DNA of 64,000 nt from Ailurus styani (GCA_002007465.1 LNAC01000136.1:3717042-3781041), one strand, 5' to 3'; shown: positions 34,109 to 46,049, numbered from the stretch's first letter. Notes: a model not told the origin generated them from the sequence alone. Translations and numbers: made by a program.

Positions 34109-34644
34109 CTGTATGTCTTCTTTGGAAAAATGTGTATTCAGATCTTCTGTTCTTTTTCAATAAGATTTTTTTTTTTTTTGCTATTGAGTTGTATGAATTC
34201 TTTATATAATTTGGATATTAGTTCCTCAAAAGATATAGGACTTAAAATATTTTCTCCCATTCAGTAAGTTATCTTTTCAGTTTATTGTTGGTTTCCTTTG
34301 CTGTGCAGAAGCTTTTTAAATTTGTGGTCCCACTTGCTTATTTGTGCTTTTGTTGCTTTTGCTTTTACTGTCAGATTAAAAAAAAGTCATCACCATAACC
34401 TATGTCAAGGAGCTTACAGCCTATGGTTTCTTTTAAGAGTTTTATGATTTAAAGTCTTATGTTCAAGTCTTCAATCCAGTTTGAGTTAATTTTGATGTTT
34501 GGTGTAAGATAGCTGTCAAGTTTCATTCTTTTTTGCATGTGGCAATTCAGTTTTCCCAGTATCATTTATTGAAGAAACTTTCTTTTCTTTATTGTGTATT
34601 TTTAGCTCCTCTTCCATAAATTAATTGAATGTAAATGCATGGGT

Positions 34645-34923
34645 TTATTTCTGGTCTTCCTGTTCTGTTCCATTGATCTGTGTGTGTGTGTGTCTGTTTT
34701 TATCCCAATACCATGCTGTTTTAATTACTATAGATTTGTAATGTAATTTAAAATCAGGGAACATAATGCCTCCAGCTTTGTTCTTCTTTGTTAAGATTAC
34801 TTTGGCGATTTGGGGTATTTTGTGGTTCCATACAAATTTTAGGATTGTTTGTTTTATTTCTATGAAATATGCCACTGAAATTTTGATGGAGATTGCATTG
34901 AAGATGTATATTGCTTTGGGCAA
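34645..34923 (-). pseudogene. L1 ORF2 post-RT region remnant
   Basis: A 92-codon frame with [10 protein letters not shown] near its start, a [10 protein letters not shown] box, [18 protein letters not shown] and TAWYW, which together identify the part of L1 ORF2 after the reverse transcriptase domain. Later residues translate a GT-rich tract. Confidence 0.9.
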
Positions 34924-35400
34924 TATGGATATTTAAACAATATTAATTCTTCCAATTCCATAAGCATGCTGTGTATTTCCATTTATTTGTGTCTTCTTCA
35001 GTTTCTTTCATTAATGTCTTTTACTTGTCAAATCCAGGTCTTTCACCTTCTCGGTTAAAATTATTAGGTATTTTATTATTTTTGATGTAGTGTAAATGGG
35101 GTTATTTTTTAAATTTCTCTTCCTGATATTTTTTTATTAGCATATAGAACCAGAACATATTTTCTCCTATGTATTTTGTATCTTGCATCTTTACAAAACT
35201 CACTTACTACTTCCAGTAGTGTTTTTAGGAGTCTTCAGGGTTCTCTTTATATAATATGTTATCTGCAAATAGTGACAATTTTACTTCTTCCTTTCCAATT
35301 TGGATACCTTTTTTCTTTTTCTTGCCTAAATGCTCTGGCTAAGACTTCCAATATTATGTTTAATAAAAGTGGTGAGAGTAGACATCCTTGTCTTATTCCT

Positions 35401-35614
35401 TTTTTTTTTTAAGATTTTATTTATTTATTTGACAGACAGAGAGATATCACAGGCAGGCAGAGAGGCAGGTAGAGAGAGAGAGGAGGAAGCAGGCTCCCTT
35501 GCTGAGCAGGGAGCCCGATGCAGGGCTTGATGTGGGGCTTGATCCCAGGACCCTGAGATCATGACCTGAGCCGAAGGCAGAGGCTTTAACCCACTGAGCC
35601 ACCCAGGTGCCCCA
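35401..35614 (-). mobile_element. Carnivore tRNA-Lys SINE (SINEC), young type
   Basis: Poly-T, 'aagattttatttatttattt', GA-rich tract and antisense head 'ccactgagccacccaggtgc'. The duplication tcttattcct lies at 35391-35400 and 35615-35624 inside the L1. It holds a short internal tandem duplication (gcagggcttgat / gtggggcttgat) near 35520-35545. Confidence 0.96.
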
Positions 35615-36013
35615 TCTTATTCCTGATCTTAGAGGAAAAGCTTTCAGCTTTTCACCATTAAGTATATGATGTTGGCTGTGGACTTACCCTATATAGTCTT
35701 TATTATATTGTGATATGTTTTTTCTATACCTACTTGTTGAGAGTTTTAATCATAAATAGATGCTGAATTTTGTCAAATGCATTTTCTACACCTTTTGAAA
35801 TGATCATATGCTTTTTATATTTCATTTTAGTAATGTAGTGTATTGCATTGACTAATTTGTAGATGTTGAATCATCCCTTACATCCCTAGAATAAATCCCA
35901 CTTGATCATGGTGTGTGATGCTTTTAATGTATTTTTAAATTTGGCTGCTAATATTTTGTTGATAATTTTTGCATCTCAGTTCATCAGGGGTATTGGCCTG
36001 TGATTTTCCTTTC

Positions 36014-36221
36014 TTCTTCTTTTTTTAAAAGATTTTATTTATTTATTTATTTGTTTATTTATTTATTTATTTATGAGAGAGAGTGCAAGTTGGGGGGGAA
36101 GGAGCAGAGTGAAAGACGGAAGCAGACTCTACGCTGAACTCTCAACACGGAGTTCCATCTCACCGCTGTGAGGTCATGACCTGAGCCAAAATCAGGAGTT
36201 GGACACTTAACTGACTGATGA
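36014..36221 (-). mobile_element. Carnivore SINE, older type, head truncated
   Basis: 'aaaagattttatttatttat', an expanded (TTTA) stretch, GAGAGAGTG, 'gaggtcatgacctgagccaa' and 'gttggacacttaactgactg'. The usual gccacccaggcgccc is missing, so it is 5' truncated in its own orientation. Flanked by cctgtgattttc at about 35998-36009 and 36222-36233. Confidence 0.92.
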
Positions 36222-36265
36222 CCTGTGATTTTCTTTTCCTGTGTCATCCTTGTGTGGTTTTGGTA

Positions 36266-36547
36266 TCAGGATAATGCTGGCTTAATAAAATGAGTCGAAA
36301 GTGTTCCCTCCTCTTCTGTTTCTTGGAAGAGTCTGAGGAGGGTTGGTATTAATTCTTTTTTAAATGTTTGGTAGAATCCACCAGTGAAATCTTTTGGTCC
36401 TGCACTTTTGTTTGTTGGGAGGTTTTTGATTACTGATTCAATCTTTTTACTAGTAATTAGTCTGTTCAGTCTCTCTGTTTCATCATGATTCAGTCTTGGT
36501 AGGTTGCATGATTCTAGGAATTTATCCATTAAGTCTAGGTTGTTCAA
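36266..36547 (-). pseudogene. L1 ORF2 reverse transcriptase N-terminal remnant
   Basis: A 93-codon frame with ITSKKIESVIKNLPTNKSAG, then a changed G-P-D-G-F-T-G box (GPKDFTGGFYQTFK) and ELIPTLLRLFQ, i.e. the start of the L1 reverse transcriptase domain. Inactive fragment at the truncated 5' side of the L1. Confidence 0.9.
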
Positions 36548-36562
36548 TTTGTTGCCATATTT

Positions 36563-36696
36563 CTACATAGATTTATATTTAGGGATATTGTGTTCAGTGG
36601 TAAACACTAGGATCGATGCTTTACATTTCTTAAGGCATAAACAACAAATAAATAATAGGAACTGCCGTATAAAAGCAGAAGAATTTTGAAATTCTT
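36563..36696 (+). repeat. Right direct repeat flanking the 33-36 kb L1
   Basis: Partner of 33225-33351, beginning exactly where recognisable L1 sequence stops. I estimate about 70% identity with a few small gaps. Confidence 0.75.
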
Positions 36697-37924
36697 TCAA
36701 ATATGTGTAAACAAGTCTGTATATCAATACAAGCTTTTTTTAAAAGGTATTTTGAGGAGTTTGGTATATGTAATCACGTGACTTATGCTGGTTTTAGGGA
36801 CGAAATTGAAAAAGACATTACTTCTTAATACTGCTCCTTATTTCTAATCCAGCTAACCATCTGAAGGTGGTTATATTTATTGAAATATGCCACAGATTGA
36901 TGTACCAATGACCACTTCTTTCTATTTAAACAACAGATGGAATATTGGGATTGAAACCAGACCTGGGCATTCTGTTTTCATATGATAATGCCTGGTGTTT
37001 ATTTATAAAATAGGACAACAAACCATTCCAGTGAGCTACTTGCAGGCATCATGAATATGAAATTAAATTGCCATGAGGGAATGGAAGGTCAGAGAAGGGC
37101 AAGGTGTAGGGTACAATATTTCAGCAATCAAAAACAAAGAAAAATATGTAGTTGCTTAATGTATCACTTTAATCAAATAAATGCCTATATTCAATTATGT
37201 ACTATTGTTTTCTTAGTTATAGTATCACATAGCTAGAAAATGATCTCTTTATAAAGAAATAACCAAAAAAGAATTGTATTCCTCTTGAGATCTAATGCCA
37301 GACTTCAACTTGATCTGGTGTTTCATTAATGTGAAAAAGCAATCATAGTGTCTGTGTTATAACATTTTTGTAATATTCTTTGATGTTTCTTTGAAGAGAT
37401 AGTGATAGAAGTCTACATTTATCATTTACCAGATTCAAGAATTTAGAAGTGTTCCAAATATAACCTTGACTTCTCACTTTGTTACAAGGTTCCTAATATT
37501 CTTACTAAAATGATAATATGTTTGAACAGATATACCCTTAGGTATTTTATTTAAATGGGAGTTAGGAAATGAGAGAGGGCATGCAAGTGTAATGTTCTTC
37601 ATTCTCAGAAGATACAAGTAGGAAAGAATAAGGCTAAAGCAAGTTGTACCTTCAAGATATTGGGGGTGATCTTAATGTTCTTAAGTTATTTTCAAATAAG
37701 TTTTGAGAACATAAGCCTATTTTTAGACATTTAAATCTAAATGTCTTTTTTTGTCCGTATACGTGAATAAATAGCATATGAGTTTTCTTGGCTTTATCAC
37801 ACAACTAACACTAAAAATCAGATAGTATTATAGGACATAGGTGCAAATACCTAGGTCTTCTTTCTCTGATTTATTGAGTCCCTTAGAAAGTAAGGCCACA
37901 CAAAAACAGTAGCAACAGTCACAA
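36697..37924. other. Unique sequence
   Basis: Nothing recognised. Confidence 0.45.
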
Positions 37925-38140
37925 CAATAAAGTTATGTAAAATTATTGGCATTTCTTATGTATCAGGCACCATTAAGATTATTATTTATGTCTTTTGTAT
38001 TTACTCCTCATAGCAATCCTAACAGGAAGAACTGCTAAGTCAGAATCAGACAGAGGAACTTGTTCAAGGTCACAGAACTAAGTAGTTCATCCACAGCTTG
38101 ATTTCAGTCTGGTTCCAGATCCCACACTCTTAATCACACC
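37925..38140 (-). repeat. MIR SINE
   Basis: 'gcatttcttatgtatcaggc', 'actcctcatagcaatcctaa', 'gaacttgttcaaggtcacag', 'gatttcagtctggttccaga' and 'cccacactcttaatcac' are the complement of MIR over nearly its full length. Confidence 0.8.
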
Positions 38141-39210
38141 TGCAAGCAAACATTTAATTCAATTATGATCTACTTTTTCCCTCTATGTAAAAGAACACAC
38201 ATGGACATATACAGAGACTTTGTATAATTTATACAAATGAATAAGAGCAGATGAAAGACAGACTGTAATTTATGAATAGATTGTATTTTAAGAGTTCATG
38301 TAGAAGTCAGTTACTTCAGCCTGATCTTTTCACCTTAAGGATTGGGGTAGATTCCCAGCCAGATAGCAAAAACTTACTTATTAGCATGTGTTATCTTTGA
38401 AACATTGCACTCTTAATACTCTACTAATGACATTATAGATCTTGATATATTCTCATGTTACTGGAAGAGCTTCAGAATTTCAAATGTCCTCCGTCAATTT
38501 TGATGGTAGTGGGACTTCCCTTGCTGGAAAATAGGAGAGTCTCTGAACCGTAGTCTATAGACCACTGGACTATAGGCCGGTCGTGATGGGTTAGGTCAGG
38601 AGTTCCAGCTGGGTCTGGGTTAAGTGAGTTAAAAGTCCAAACTCGAGTCAGAAGGAGCAAATCATCTTTCTGACAAATGCACTTTCAAACATTGGGTCTG
38701 ATAATTTCTAGCCTTCTTAATTTCTCTTAGTTTCATTTTATTATATGTAAAATGACCATGGCAATAATATTTACCTGTTAATGAAGATTAACACAGTGTT
38801 TGTTAGAAAACTTATCAGTTGCTTGTACTATTAAAGAGTTGGGAGATAGGACTTCTTTTTGGAATGCTTTACTGAGGATGCTTACATTTCAGAGTGTCTT
38901 CAACCTTTCTACTCTGTTTTTTCCAAGGCATAGGGTTAGTTAAAAAATAAATAAATAAATATAAATTATACAAATCTGAGAGTTTAACTCTGAAATCTGA
39001 AAATTAACATATCATTGCAACTTACCTGTGGTTGAGGAAGTGGAGGATGCATGTTGCCATGAGAATTTCATAAGCTGGCCTAGAATTGGCAAGTAATTAA
39101 CCAGGAGGAAATACGTCCTGAAAATGATGTAGGGAGCAGTTTTACCATTGTTATCTTGTGGGAAAATTATTTTTGACATATGTATCTATAGATTATGAAA
39201 GAATCCATTT
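38141..39210. other. Unique sequence
   Basis: Only an (AAAT)n tract near 38945-38962 stands out. Confidence 0.45.
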
Positions 39211-39235
39211 AAGAACCTATTCTAAAGTATTTAAA

Positions 39236-39437
39236 GATTTCTTTATTGTATATGAGAGACAGAGAGAAAAAGCACACATGTGCACATGCATGCACAGTGG
39301 GGGAGGGGCAGAGGGAGAAGGACAGAATCTCAAGCAGACTCCCCGCCGAGCACAGAACTTGATGTGGGACATGACCTCAGGACCTGAGCCAAAATCAAGA
39401 GTCAGACGCTCAACCCACTGAGCCACCCAGGCACCCC
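39236..39437 (-). mobile_element. Carnivore SINE, older type
   Basis: 'gatttctttattgtatatga', GAGAGACAGAGAG, a short CA/TG stretch, 'catgacctcaggacctgagc', 'aaaatcaagagtcagacgct' and 'gagccacccaggcacccc'. A long flanking duplication of about 25 bp (39211-39235 and 39438-39462) has three mismatches, in keeping with an older insertion. Confidence 0.94.
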
Positions 39438-39462
39438 AAGAACTCATTGTAAAGTATTTAAA

Positions 39463-41014
39463 GCAGTGCTTGAATTATACAATAGGGTGCTAAGAGGTTT
39501 TTAGCTTTTTTTTTTTCTTTTTTCTATTATCTCAGAATCATGGATAGGCATATGAATAGGTGAGAACAAGAAGAACCAAGATCTCCACCAATGAGACATA
39601 AATGTTTGTGAGAAATGGTCCAGAAGATTCATTAAACGGTTAGCACACTGATCACTGGCTGGCTATCTTTCTAGACAGTAGATCTCTTGATCTTTTCCCG
39701 TACAGTGTCTAAGCAGAAGAAAAGAAAAAGGAAAGATAGTGGGCCAGAAATGGTGTAGCAGTAATGTAGCCTGTACTTTCAAGGTTTGGTGTAATGAGGA
39801 TAATTGAATTCTCATGAGCTGAATAGATACTTAAGGAAGATGTGCTTGAAATGATTCCATCCTGGAAAGCTTTCCACCAGATGAAACTCTGGCAGTAACA
39901 GGCCATAGCGCCTTCTGCTGGTGGTGGGAGGTAGGGGGTTGTAGGCTGTGGAAGAGGATAAGCCAGAGCTGGATTTCCCAAATCAAGGAACCATTCAAGA
40001 TGCTACCAGGGATGATATATGGGCTTGACAAGAATCACACAGAGGAGCTCACCAGAAAGTTGTGGACTCTGCCTGACGTGGTGTTGGGGAATACAAAAGA
40101 GGTATTCACATAACAGAGTTGATGACAAAGACTGAAATAAAAATAATTTTATATTTATACCCTCCTGAGTTTAGACTTCTCAGTTAACCTGTTACTCTAC
40201 AAAAACAGTGTGGACATAAAAAGTAAGCTGTACTAATCATTTGTGTTACTGATAGAAGAAAGGAAAGGTTGATTGCTATTTTCCTTTACTCACATCACAG
40301 TGGAAGTTCTGGGCATTATGTTTTAAGAAAATCTGGGTATCTAGAATGGTGAAAATGTTGAAATCCTAACAGAAAATCAGATACTTTATCTTAAGGAAGA
40401 TAAAAAGAAAATTACAAATGCTGTTTTTTAATTATTTGAAAAGGATCATTGCATGAAAGAGAGCATCTTATTTGCCTACTTGTTTCTGAGGCCATAAATC
40501 AAACCAGTAGTGAAATGTTACATAAAGATAATGTCTTGATATCCAGAAGTTTATGTAAGAAAATCTATTTTTTACTTAATTTCAATGCATGCTTACTTTG
40601 GCAATTTAGAAAATACAAAAGAAAGCTAAGCAAATAAAAGTATGCCAATTAGCACACAGCCCAGAGTGAGGACAGATACATCTGTTCTGACTGGAATAAA
40701 CTTTCCCTCTGCAATGGGGAGATCCATGTTTGGGGACAATGAAAGAGAAGGCTAATTTGAAGACAGGTGACTCTCTCTATGAGATAGCAAAGATTTCTCA
40801 TCAGTGGTAAGTTTGACAATATTAAGTGTAACTGCTTTTCAGAATCCTAAAACTTGTGATTATAAAATATGACATGATAGTTAATGTTTTCCATGCTTTA
40901 TGTTCATATTTTTGTGTGGCTTATTGAATAGTTTTGGAATAAAGTGAAGAAAAATCATGACTTTTAGAAACATACATGAATTAACTTCAGGACAACACTA
41001 TTTGAGTCCTCATC
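39463..41014. other. Unique sequence
   Basis: Minus-strand frames at 39709-39981 and 39831-40031 overlap and have no recognised motif. Nothing else recognised. Confidence 0.45.
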
Positions 41015-41028
41015 AAAATGTACAAGGT

Positions 41029-41239
41029 GGGGCGCCTGGGCAGCTCAGTGGTTTAAAGCCTCTGCCTTCGGCTCAGGTCATGATCTCAGGGTCCTGGGAT
41101 CAAGTCCCGCATCTGGCTCTCTGCTCAGCAGGGAGCCTGCTTCCCCCTCTCCCTCTGCCTGCCTCTCTGCCTACTTGTGATCTCTCTCTCTCTCTCTGTT
41201 AAACAAACAAACAAAAACAAAACAAAACAAAACAAACCC
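41029..41239 (+). mobile_element. Carnivore tRNA-Lys SINE (SINEC), young type
   Basis: Starts ggggcgcctgggcagctcag, with the young core and CT-rich body. The tail is not AATAAAATCTT(A)n but an AAAC-rich run (about 41201-41238). The duplication aaaatgtacaaggt / aaaatgtacaaagt lies at 41015-41028 and 41240-41253. Confidence 0.95.
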
Positions 41240-41253
41240 AAAATGTACAAAGT

Positions 41254-41843
41254 GTCCCACTGAACCAATGACCTCATTGGCTGTCATATACCATGCTGTG
41301 TAAAGTTCATGTGATGTGAGATACACCTCTGTGAATTCAGATGTTTCTTGATTGTTTTTAAAGATTTTAGCGTGAAGCCAGAAAACTTTAGCTAACATAA
41401 TCGGGACACCTCTGATGCGGAAATCATGAAAAACTATCATCTTCAAGTAAAAATGTAGAATGTACATAGGATTGCCAGATAAAATAATAGTGTGCTAAGA
41501 TAAATTAAATCAGATAAACAAGGAATAATTTTTTAAATAAACATGTCTCAAATATTTCATGGGACATATTTTTACTAAAAATATATCATAGTTTATTGGA
41601 AATGCAAACTTAAGTGAGTATTTTGTGGTTTTATATGCTAAACCTAAAACCCTTTTTACCTTTAAAAATGACCAAAAGATTACCAGCATTAAACCATGCT
41701 TCACCTTCTGTAAATCATAGTCTGAACAACATGTAACAATGCCCATAAGAATGTTAGAAAGACTTCTTAGATCAGTATTTTTATGTTTTTATGTTAAAGA
41801 TGGGTATAACCCAATGTTTGACTCCATTGAACATGGTCAGTGA
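41254..41843. other. Unique sequence
   Basis: Nothing recognised. Minus-strand frames at 41171-41467 and 41510-41746 have no features. Confidence 0.45.
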
Positions 41844-41857
41844 CCTTTTTGGTGTAT

Positions 41858-41860
<3 letters not shown>

Positions 41861-41889
<29 letters not shown>

Positions 41890-42081
41890 AGATTTTATTT
41901 ATTTATTTGACACACAGAGAGAGATCACAAGTAGGCAGAGAGGCAGGCAGAGAGAGAGGAGAGAGGAGGAAGCAGGCTCCCTGCCGAGCAGAGAGCCCGA
42001 TGCGGGCCTCGATCCCAGGACCCTGGGATCATGACCTGAGCCGAAGGCAGAGGCTTCAACCCACTGAGCCACCCAGGCGCC
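41861..42081 (-). mobile_element. Carnivore tRNA-Lys SINE (SINEC), young type
   Basis: (TTTA)n tail expansion, 'aaagattttatttatttatt', GA-rich tract and a full antisense head ending 'gagccacccaggcgcc'. A perfect 17-bp duplication, cctttttggtgtattta, lies at 41844-41860 and 42082-42098, so the insertion is very recent. Confidence 0.97.
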
Positions 42082-42098
42082 CCTTTTTGGTGTATTTA

Positions 42099-42658
42099 AT
42101 GAGTAATTTGTTTCATTTCCTGTAGACTTTCATTTTGATTTTAAATGTCATACAACAAAAAGAAGAACCAAAACTCAGTTTAGTAGAATGTAGGATGGTC
42201 TGCTTTTGCTTGTTTTTAAAAGACAATTCATTTAGGTTTAAATTTATTTTGAATTACTAGCCACTTTCTGAGACCTAACCTTCACTTAAATTGAGAACAA
42301 GTACTTTTCAGTATTACCCAATAATGGGAATAAGTGGCACCTCTCTCACTAAAATTTTCCCCCTTTTGGGTCTCACAGAACACACTTCGTCTTTATCTGT
42401 AATAGGAACATATTGTGAACCTTCTGGTTTATTTTTGTTATCCCATGGGTAGCTTGTCACTCTCCTGGTCTCATAGCAGATTCTATATACTATACAGCAT
42501 TTGTCCATCTGGGGGCAGAATCCTGTCTTTCCCCCCAAACCACTCATTCCCTCCAGACTCCCAATTTCACCCTAACACTTCCAAAAATTAAGGTATCTGA
42601 CAAGTGGATCCTCTTGGACACACAACTTATAGCATGTAAATTAATTCAGGCAATTTTA
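42099..42658. other. Unique sequence
   Basis: Nothing recognised. Confidence 0.45.
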
Positions 42659-43059
42659 TGTATTAGTTTGTAAGGGCCACCTTAACAAAGCACCCTAGAC
42701 TGGGTTGTATAAGCAACAACATGTTACTTTCTTACACTTTTGGAGGCTGGAAATCAAAGGCCAGGGTGTTGGCAGGATTGGTGTCTTCTGAGGGCCAGGA
42801 GGGAAGGATCTGTCTGTTCCTTCGCTTGTAGACGGCCATCTTCTCCCTGACTTGCCATGTGTTTTTCTTCTGTGTCCAGATTTCCTCTTCTTATAAGAAC
42901 GTTGGTCATATTGGATGACGGCCACCCTAATGATCTCATTTTATCTTAATCACTTCTTTAAGGTCTTTATTTTCAAATATAGTCACCCTCTGAGGTACTA
43001 GGGGAGGTTAGAGCCTCAACATACAAATTTTGTGGGAACACAATTCAGCTTATAATACA
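42659..43059 (-). mobile_element. MLT1-type MaLR solo LTR
   Basis: Complement of an MLT1 LTR: 'tgtattagtttgtaagggcc', 'caccctagactgggttgtat', 'tttggaggctggaaatcaaa', 'gccagggtgttggcaggatt', 'ttataagaacgttggtcata', 'ccaccctaatgatctcattt', 'tgaggtactaggggaggtta' and 'ggaacacaattcagcttat'. The TG...CA ends fit. No internal retroviral sequence. Confidence 0.85.
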
Positions 43060-43677
43060 TCTGATATCCTTAAAACATTTATACAATTACATTAGGGTAA
43101 TGAAGCAAGGGGAAGAGTCATAGACTAAAGCCAACAAAGTGAAAGACAAACAGGTAGAATATCTCAGATAAACAAGGGCATTCAGGGAACCATAATGTTT
43201 AGTTAACGTTGGAGTGACAGAATCATTAATCCTCGTTCACATTCCTTCCTTCCTCTTGCAGATTATCTCCTGTATTAACCCCCACTCTGCACCTCTGACA
43301 TCTGTCCCTTGAGCTATGCTGCTTTTTTCTCCTGCTCATACCTTAGTCCTGCTTCTCCTGCCTCTTACAGTTTGAGAAATGTGCGTTTATCAAGGGCAAC
43401 TGAAAACTTCCAAATATATCTGAGATGGTTTTGGGTCTCTTCTAAGAATGTGGAGGGCACTTTATGTTCATCTTCACATTGATGAGGGCTGTATGGATTC
43501 AATATTATTGTTGAATCAGTGAAGATGAAACTCAGTTTCTTTATCAAAGAATCCATAGTTTAGAGTACCATATTTAAAGATGCATAAAAATCTAACTTTT
43601 CCTCCTACTTTTATTAGTGCATCTATTTTTATGTGAACAATTATATGTAGGCTTTATCTAATACAGTTGTGTCTACT
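43060..43677. other. Unique sequence
   Basis: Nothing recognised. Confidence 0.45.
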
Positions 43678-43690
43678 AAAAATTGCCTTT

Positions 43691-43864
43691 GGGCTGCCTG
43701 GGTGGCTCAGTTGGTTGGGCATCCAACTCTTGATTTCGGCTGGCATCATGATATCAGGGTCCTGAAATGGAGCCCCACATGGGGCTTCGTTCTTGAGATT
43801 CTCCTTCTTCCTCTGCCCCACCCCCTGTTCTCATTCTTTCTGTAAATAAATAAATAATCATTAA
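43691..43864 (+). mobile_element. Carnivore SINE, older type
   Basis: 'gggctgcctgggtggctcag', 'gcatccaactcttgatttcg', 'catgatatcagggtcctgaa', 'ggagccccacatggggcttc', CT-rich body and AAATAAATAAATAATC. Flanks aaaattgccttt / aaaattgctttt are a diverged target duplication. Confidence 0.93.
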
Positions 43865-43876
43865 AAAATTGCTTTT

Positions 43877-44325
43877 ATTCGCTCTAAAGAATATATATTT
43901 TGCTTTGAAAGAAATGGCGATATATTGAAAATGAAAAGGTAGGAGCCACGTTGTTAGGAACCAGTGAATATTCCCTGTTGTTTTTGTATCTGTGGCATTC
44001 TAAAGGAAAGGCAAAACTTTGGATTAGCTGCTGATAGGCATAAGACAACACCCTATGAGGAAGAAGTCTTCTGCTTTTTACAGTATTTTCCTGGTGTACC
44101 ACATGTAGGTACACTTAAGTGAACACACAGAAGTGTGTTTAGGAAACCACTTCTGCTGAAGGGGTTTCTGATAAGATGCAGCGATTTTCAAAGAAATATA
44201 TTGCGGATTACAAATACTGAATTAAGAGATGTCGTTCCAGAGCAGCCTGCTATAAAAAATAGCATTCTGGCAAATTTGGAGCTTCTCAAAATAAACTGTA
44301 GGAAGTTTATTGTTTTTTTTCGTAT
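43877..44325. other. Unique sequence
   Basis: Nothing recognised. Confidence 0.45.
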
Positions 44326-44350
44326 ACACACACACACACACACACACACA
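44326..44350. repeat. (AC)n microsatellite
   Basis: About 12 AC units, with a second short AC run at about 44357-44370. Confidence 0.9.
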
Positions 44351-45382
44351 TATGTGCACAAACACACACATTTAGGAATGTATTTTATAGATATTACATT
44401 ATATTTGTATTAATACATATTCACATTAATACTTATATTGACATTATATATTGATATATTTACATTAGTACTTATACATATAATTAATGTGTATTAAAGT
44501 AGACCTTTTATTTCTGGTACAATACACATTTTTGTGAAGGTAGCATTAAAATAACTAGTTATATCAATATACATACATTGTTTGAAAAACTGGCCCTAGA
44601 CTTTTGACCATTTTTTAAAAATTAAGTCTATTTTACTTTTTACCCCAGTGATAAAAATTTACACATGTTCTGTGTAGAGAAATGTTTAAAGTTTAAAAAA
44701 AGTAAAAGAAATTCAGTTTCTTTATTCAAAGATAACAGTTTTGATATATTTTTTCACTTGCAAAAGTAACATTTTTAGTGAATGTACAGCCAAATTATTT
44801 TGCACATCTGTTTTTGTTTGTAGTATAAAAGAGAAAAATAAAAGGAGCTGGGTCTGTAAATAGGAATCAGCTATTAGCAAATTAATTAATGCCTAGTGTC
44901 CTATTTGTTGTTTTGCCATAAGAATCATTATTGGCTTAGCTTAGGATCTGGGCTTTGATGAGAAATTCATTATGTGAGATATTGAGAGTATTGTTTTATT
45001 TGCTTGTGAAATTATACTGGCTCGTGGAATTCAAGTAGAGAATCATTAACAGTAGGTAGAAATAATTAGAGAGGACCAGAGAGACCTGTAGTTTAAATAA
45101 GTAACAATAATCAATGCAGAGGTAATCACTGCATTATTAATTTTCAAGGAAAGAGAGTTGAGTTCTTCTTGCTATATTAAACAAGGGGTAATGGGAGTCA
45201 GAATACAAGTTAAGGAAAATAAAACAGAACTCTAAAAGAGGGAGCATGTAAGAAATGGAGTCAAATTAATGGGTGTTTGGAGTGGGAGCAGAATCCAAAA
45301 TTGGGGAAGAAGGTCAAGAGCATAACAAGATCAGAAAACAGCTTCCTCATCAGTGTCTGGGAAAAAAAAAAACCACCCCCCC
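44351..45382. other. AT-rich unique sequence
   Basis: 44395-44500 holds loosely repeated 'attaatacatattcacatta' and 'ttacattagtacttataca' motifs, possibly a decayed satellite-like stretch. The rest is unrecognised. Confidence 0.4.
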
Positions 45383-45421
45383 AAAACAAAAACAAAAACA
45401 AAAACAAAAACAAAAACAAAA
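45383..45421. repeat. (AAAAAC)n microsatellite
   Basis: About six hexamer units. Three short frames reading through it (45273-45631) give lysine/threonine/asparagine or KTKTKT-type peptides and are artefacts. Confidence 0.95.
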
Positions 45422-46001
45422 CCCAGACATTTCAGCCCCAACAGGGAAAAACTGGAGAACTTTAAGGACTGGGCTATACTATGCATGTCTCCTCTTTCAT
45501 TGGACTCTCACAGGCCTAACAGCTGTGCCTTCCAAGCCTATGTTATTTTTCGAATAGGTCCATACCACTCAGGAGTAACGCTTCAAGCCAGTTCAGGACC
45601 CACCTCACCAGTAACCTCTACATATAAATAAACTTGTTCTAGAAGATAATATTATTTATTTTTGTATTTTTTACCTTTCTTCTTCCATCACTGTATAGCA
45701 AAAGTAAATCTAAACATTTTCAGGCCGACATCGGCTAAATATAGTATTGGATTATCTTTAAATAGAGAAGACACAGGGCTTGTTTTCAAAGCATGTAGGA
45801 TACCAGAAGCTGATGGGGGCTATAATTAAGATTCCAGGGATGATGAAATAGAGTTTGATTTGGATTTGGAGGAAAGAGAATGTGCAAACATTAAGGACAT
45901 TAATAAGGTTGTTTAGATTATTTTGAGTTCTTTCCCTTAGGATTCTAGTTCTTAAAAGAATCTGCTACTTCCTTTTTTTTAAGGGTCCATTCTTAAAAGC
46001 C
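45422..46001. other. Unique sequence
   Basis: Nothing recognised. Confidence 0.45.
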
Positions 46002-46048
<47 letters not shown>

Positions 46049-46049
46049 T
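46002..46049. repeat. (TTTA)12 microsatellite
   Basis: Twelve uninterrupted TTTA-type units. No SINE body adjoins it, unlike other TTTA tracts here. Confidence 0.97.

Larger units (their letters stand above)
33352..36562 (-). mobile_element. 5'-truncated L1, 3'UTR plus most of the ORF2 C-terminal half
   Basis: From left to right: poly-T tail, 3'UTR ('ttccacatataaagagatcc', 'gaggtccatccatgttgttg'), then ORF2 in reverse ('aatttacatttccattgaca', 'tttgatttgcatttctctga', 'ttggcatttctttatataat'-like text, 'cctttgctgtgcagaagctt', 'ttcctgttctgttccattga'), ending near 36562. It is frame-shifted throughout and hosts SINEs at 35401-35614 and 36014-36221. Open ORF2 pieces are listed separately. Confidence 0.92.

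Noticed and set aside
42659..43059. MLT1 LTR as part of a provirus with internal genes
   Set aside because: No internal retroviral sequence or second LTR nearby; treated as a solo LTR.
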